Part shown: positions 63,628 through 64,000 of the stretch, piece after piece
Layout of the letters: each line of letters opens with the position of its first letter
How positions within the stretch are numbered: position 1 is the first letter of the stretch
NCBI GenBank assembly: GCA_013115135.1
Contig: JABANP010000167.1
Location: forward strand, 1-64,000
DNA: 64,000 bases
Direction: 5' to 3'
DNA from: Perkinsus olseni
Taxonomy: Eukaryota > Perkinsozoa > Perkinsida > Perkinsidae
Made by a program: the position numbers and the translations under genes
The notes under the pieces: generated by a model
The model's input: only the letters and a program-made list of their open reading frames with translations
Told to the model about the DNA's origin: nothing
Databases searched by the model: none

Positions 63628-64000
63628 TTATTGTTGTTGATTATCACCATCAATAACGCTAGGGGATGTACTTTGGGACTCCTCCTCGAAAATTGCAGGT
63701 ATAGGGTCTTCTTCTATGCTACATAATACTTCTAAAAACTCCATCACCTAATAACAACAACTGGCTACCACCATCATGATGATGTATGTGTATGTAGCAC
63801 TGTTGTTGCTATTACCTCTTGAGTATCTTCTAATGTATATGTTGCTGCTGTAGGTCGACCTATATCATGAGTAGTATTGTGTACTAAGATACCCATACCA
63901 GTAGTAGGGAAGGATGCTTTGATGGCTCTAAACCCATCCTCGTCGGTGATATCATCTCCAATATAAATGGGTACAATACCACCACGGCCATGACCATCCT
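63628..64000 (-). CDS. Trehalose-6-phosphate phosphatase, copy B (partial, cut by window end)
   Basis: The 3' part of a second phosphatase gene. It contains VPIYIGDDITDEDGFRAI, HDIGRPTAATYTLEDTQE and, after the same intron, VMEFLEVLCSIEEDP and the tail DGDNQQQ; TAA 63628-63630. Against copy A the tail has Ser to Asn (DGDSQQQ to DGDNQQQ). The 5' part lies outside the window, so it is not known whether the whole gene is duplicated. Confidence 0.8.

Larger units (their letters stand above)
52247..64000 (-). repeat. Inverted repeat arm B
   Basis: Reverse-complement copy of 38079-49803. It runs off the end of the window. Its inner edge is sharp: homology stops after the shared GAAGTAAC on both sides. 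Beyond it the flanks (TGTCAGTC in A, CGACTCTT in B, read outward to inward) are unrelated. Confidence 0.97.

Noticed and set aside
1..64000. CRISPR array
   Set aside because: The repeats are simple triplets without unique spacers of constant length, and the genes are eukaryotic.

Overview
The window is nuclear DNA of a protist. Short GT-AG introns break up almost every gene; those I could delimit are 43 to 68 nt long and often end in ATCATCAG. Trinucleotide repeats (ATC/GAT, CAA/TTG, CAG, GTA) fill introns, spacers and parts of exons. Stop codons behave as in the standard code. The gene set includes IFT88, a RINGv-FHA protein, an EF-hand Na+/Ca2+ exchanger, a RAP-domain protein and secreted proteins with repeated GSYCKYW cysteine modules. 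This suggests a flagellated alveolate, most likely Perkinsus or a relative. That is inference from families and style, not from a marker gene.

Layout. 1-2052: unrecognised. 2229-3145 (+): proteasome subunit beta type-2. 4114-5231 (+): doubtful STPGR-like exons. 5884-7568 (+): RNF10-like RING protein. 8417-8722 (-): orphan ORF. 8965-10860 (-): CDC6/ORC1 AAA+ ATPase. 11059-12854 (-): exostosin-type (GT47) glycosyltransferase. 13269-14574 (-): enoyl-CoA isomerase. 14802-17017 (-): unrecognised multi-exon gene. 17641-20294 (+): EF-hand Na+/Ca2+ exchanger. 20612-22350 (+): GRASP. 22980-23053 (-): tRNA-Val(AAC). 23058-26877 (+): IFT88. 27057-28738 (-): ZNHIT2-like HIT zinc finger. 29781-31738 (-): RINGv-FHA protein. 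31862-32400 (-): possible ARM repeat protein. 34284-35059 (-): unrecognised. 36975-38451 (+): trehalose-6-phosphate phosphatase.

From 38079 to the window end lies a very large inverted repeat. Arm A (38079-49803) and arm B (52247-64000) flank a 2.44 kb spacer. Each arm carries the 3' part of the phosphatase gene, a RAP-domain gene, a multi-pass membrane protein gene and an intronless gene for a 509-aa secreted protein. The arms differ by substitutions, microsatellite lengths and homopolymer lengths. They are therefore either an old inverted duplication or two haplotypes joined head to head.

In many otherwise conserved genes the reading frame jumps by one base, often at a homopolymer, inside or beside a conserved motif. 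The likeliest cause is uncorrected long-read consensus error. A simple ORF scan therefore shatters real genes, and the calls here rest on motifs followed across frames and introns. The genes form no operon-like unit. Their roles are housekeeping (proteolysis, DNA replication, Golgi and glycosylation, fatty-acid and trehalose metabolism, calcium transport, cilia) plus one duplicated secreted family.
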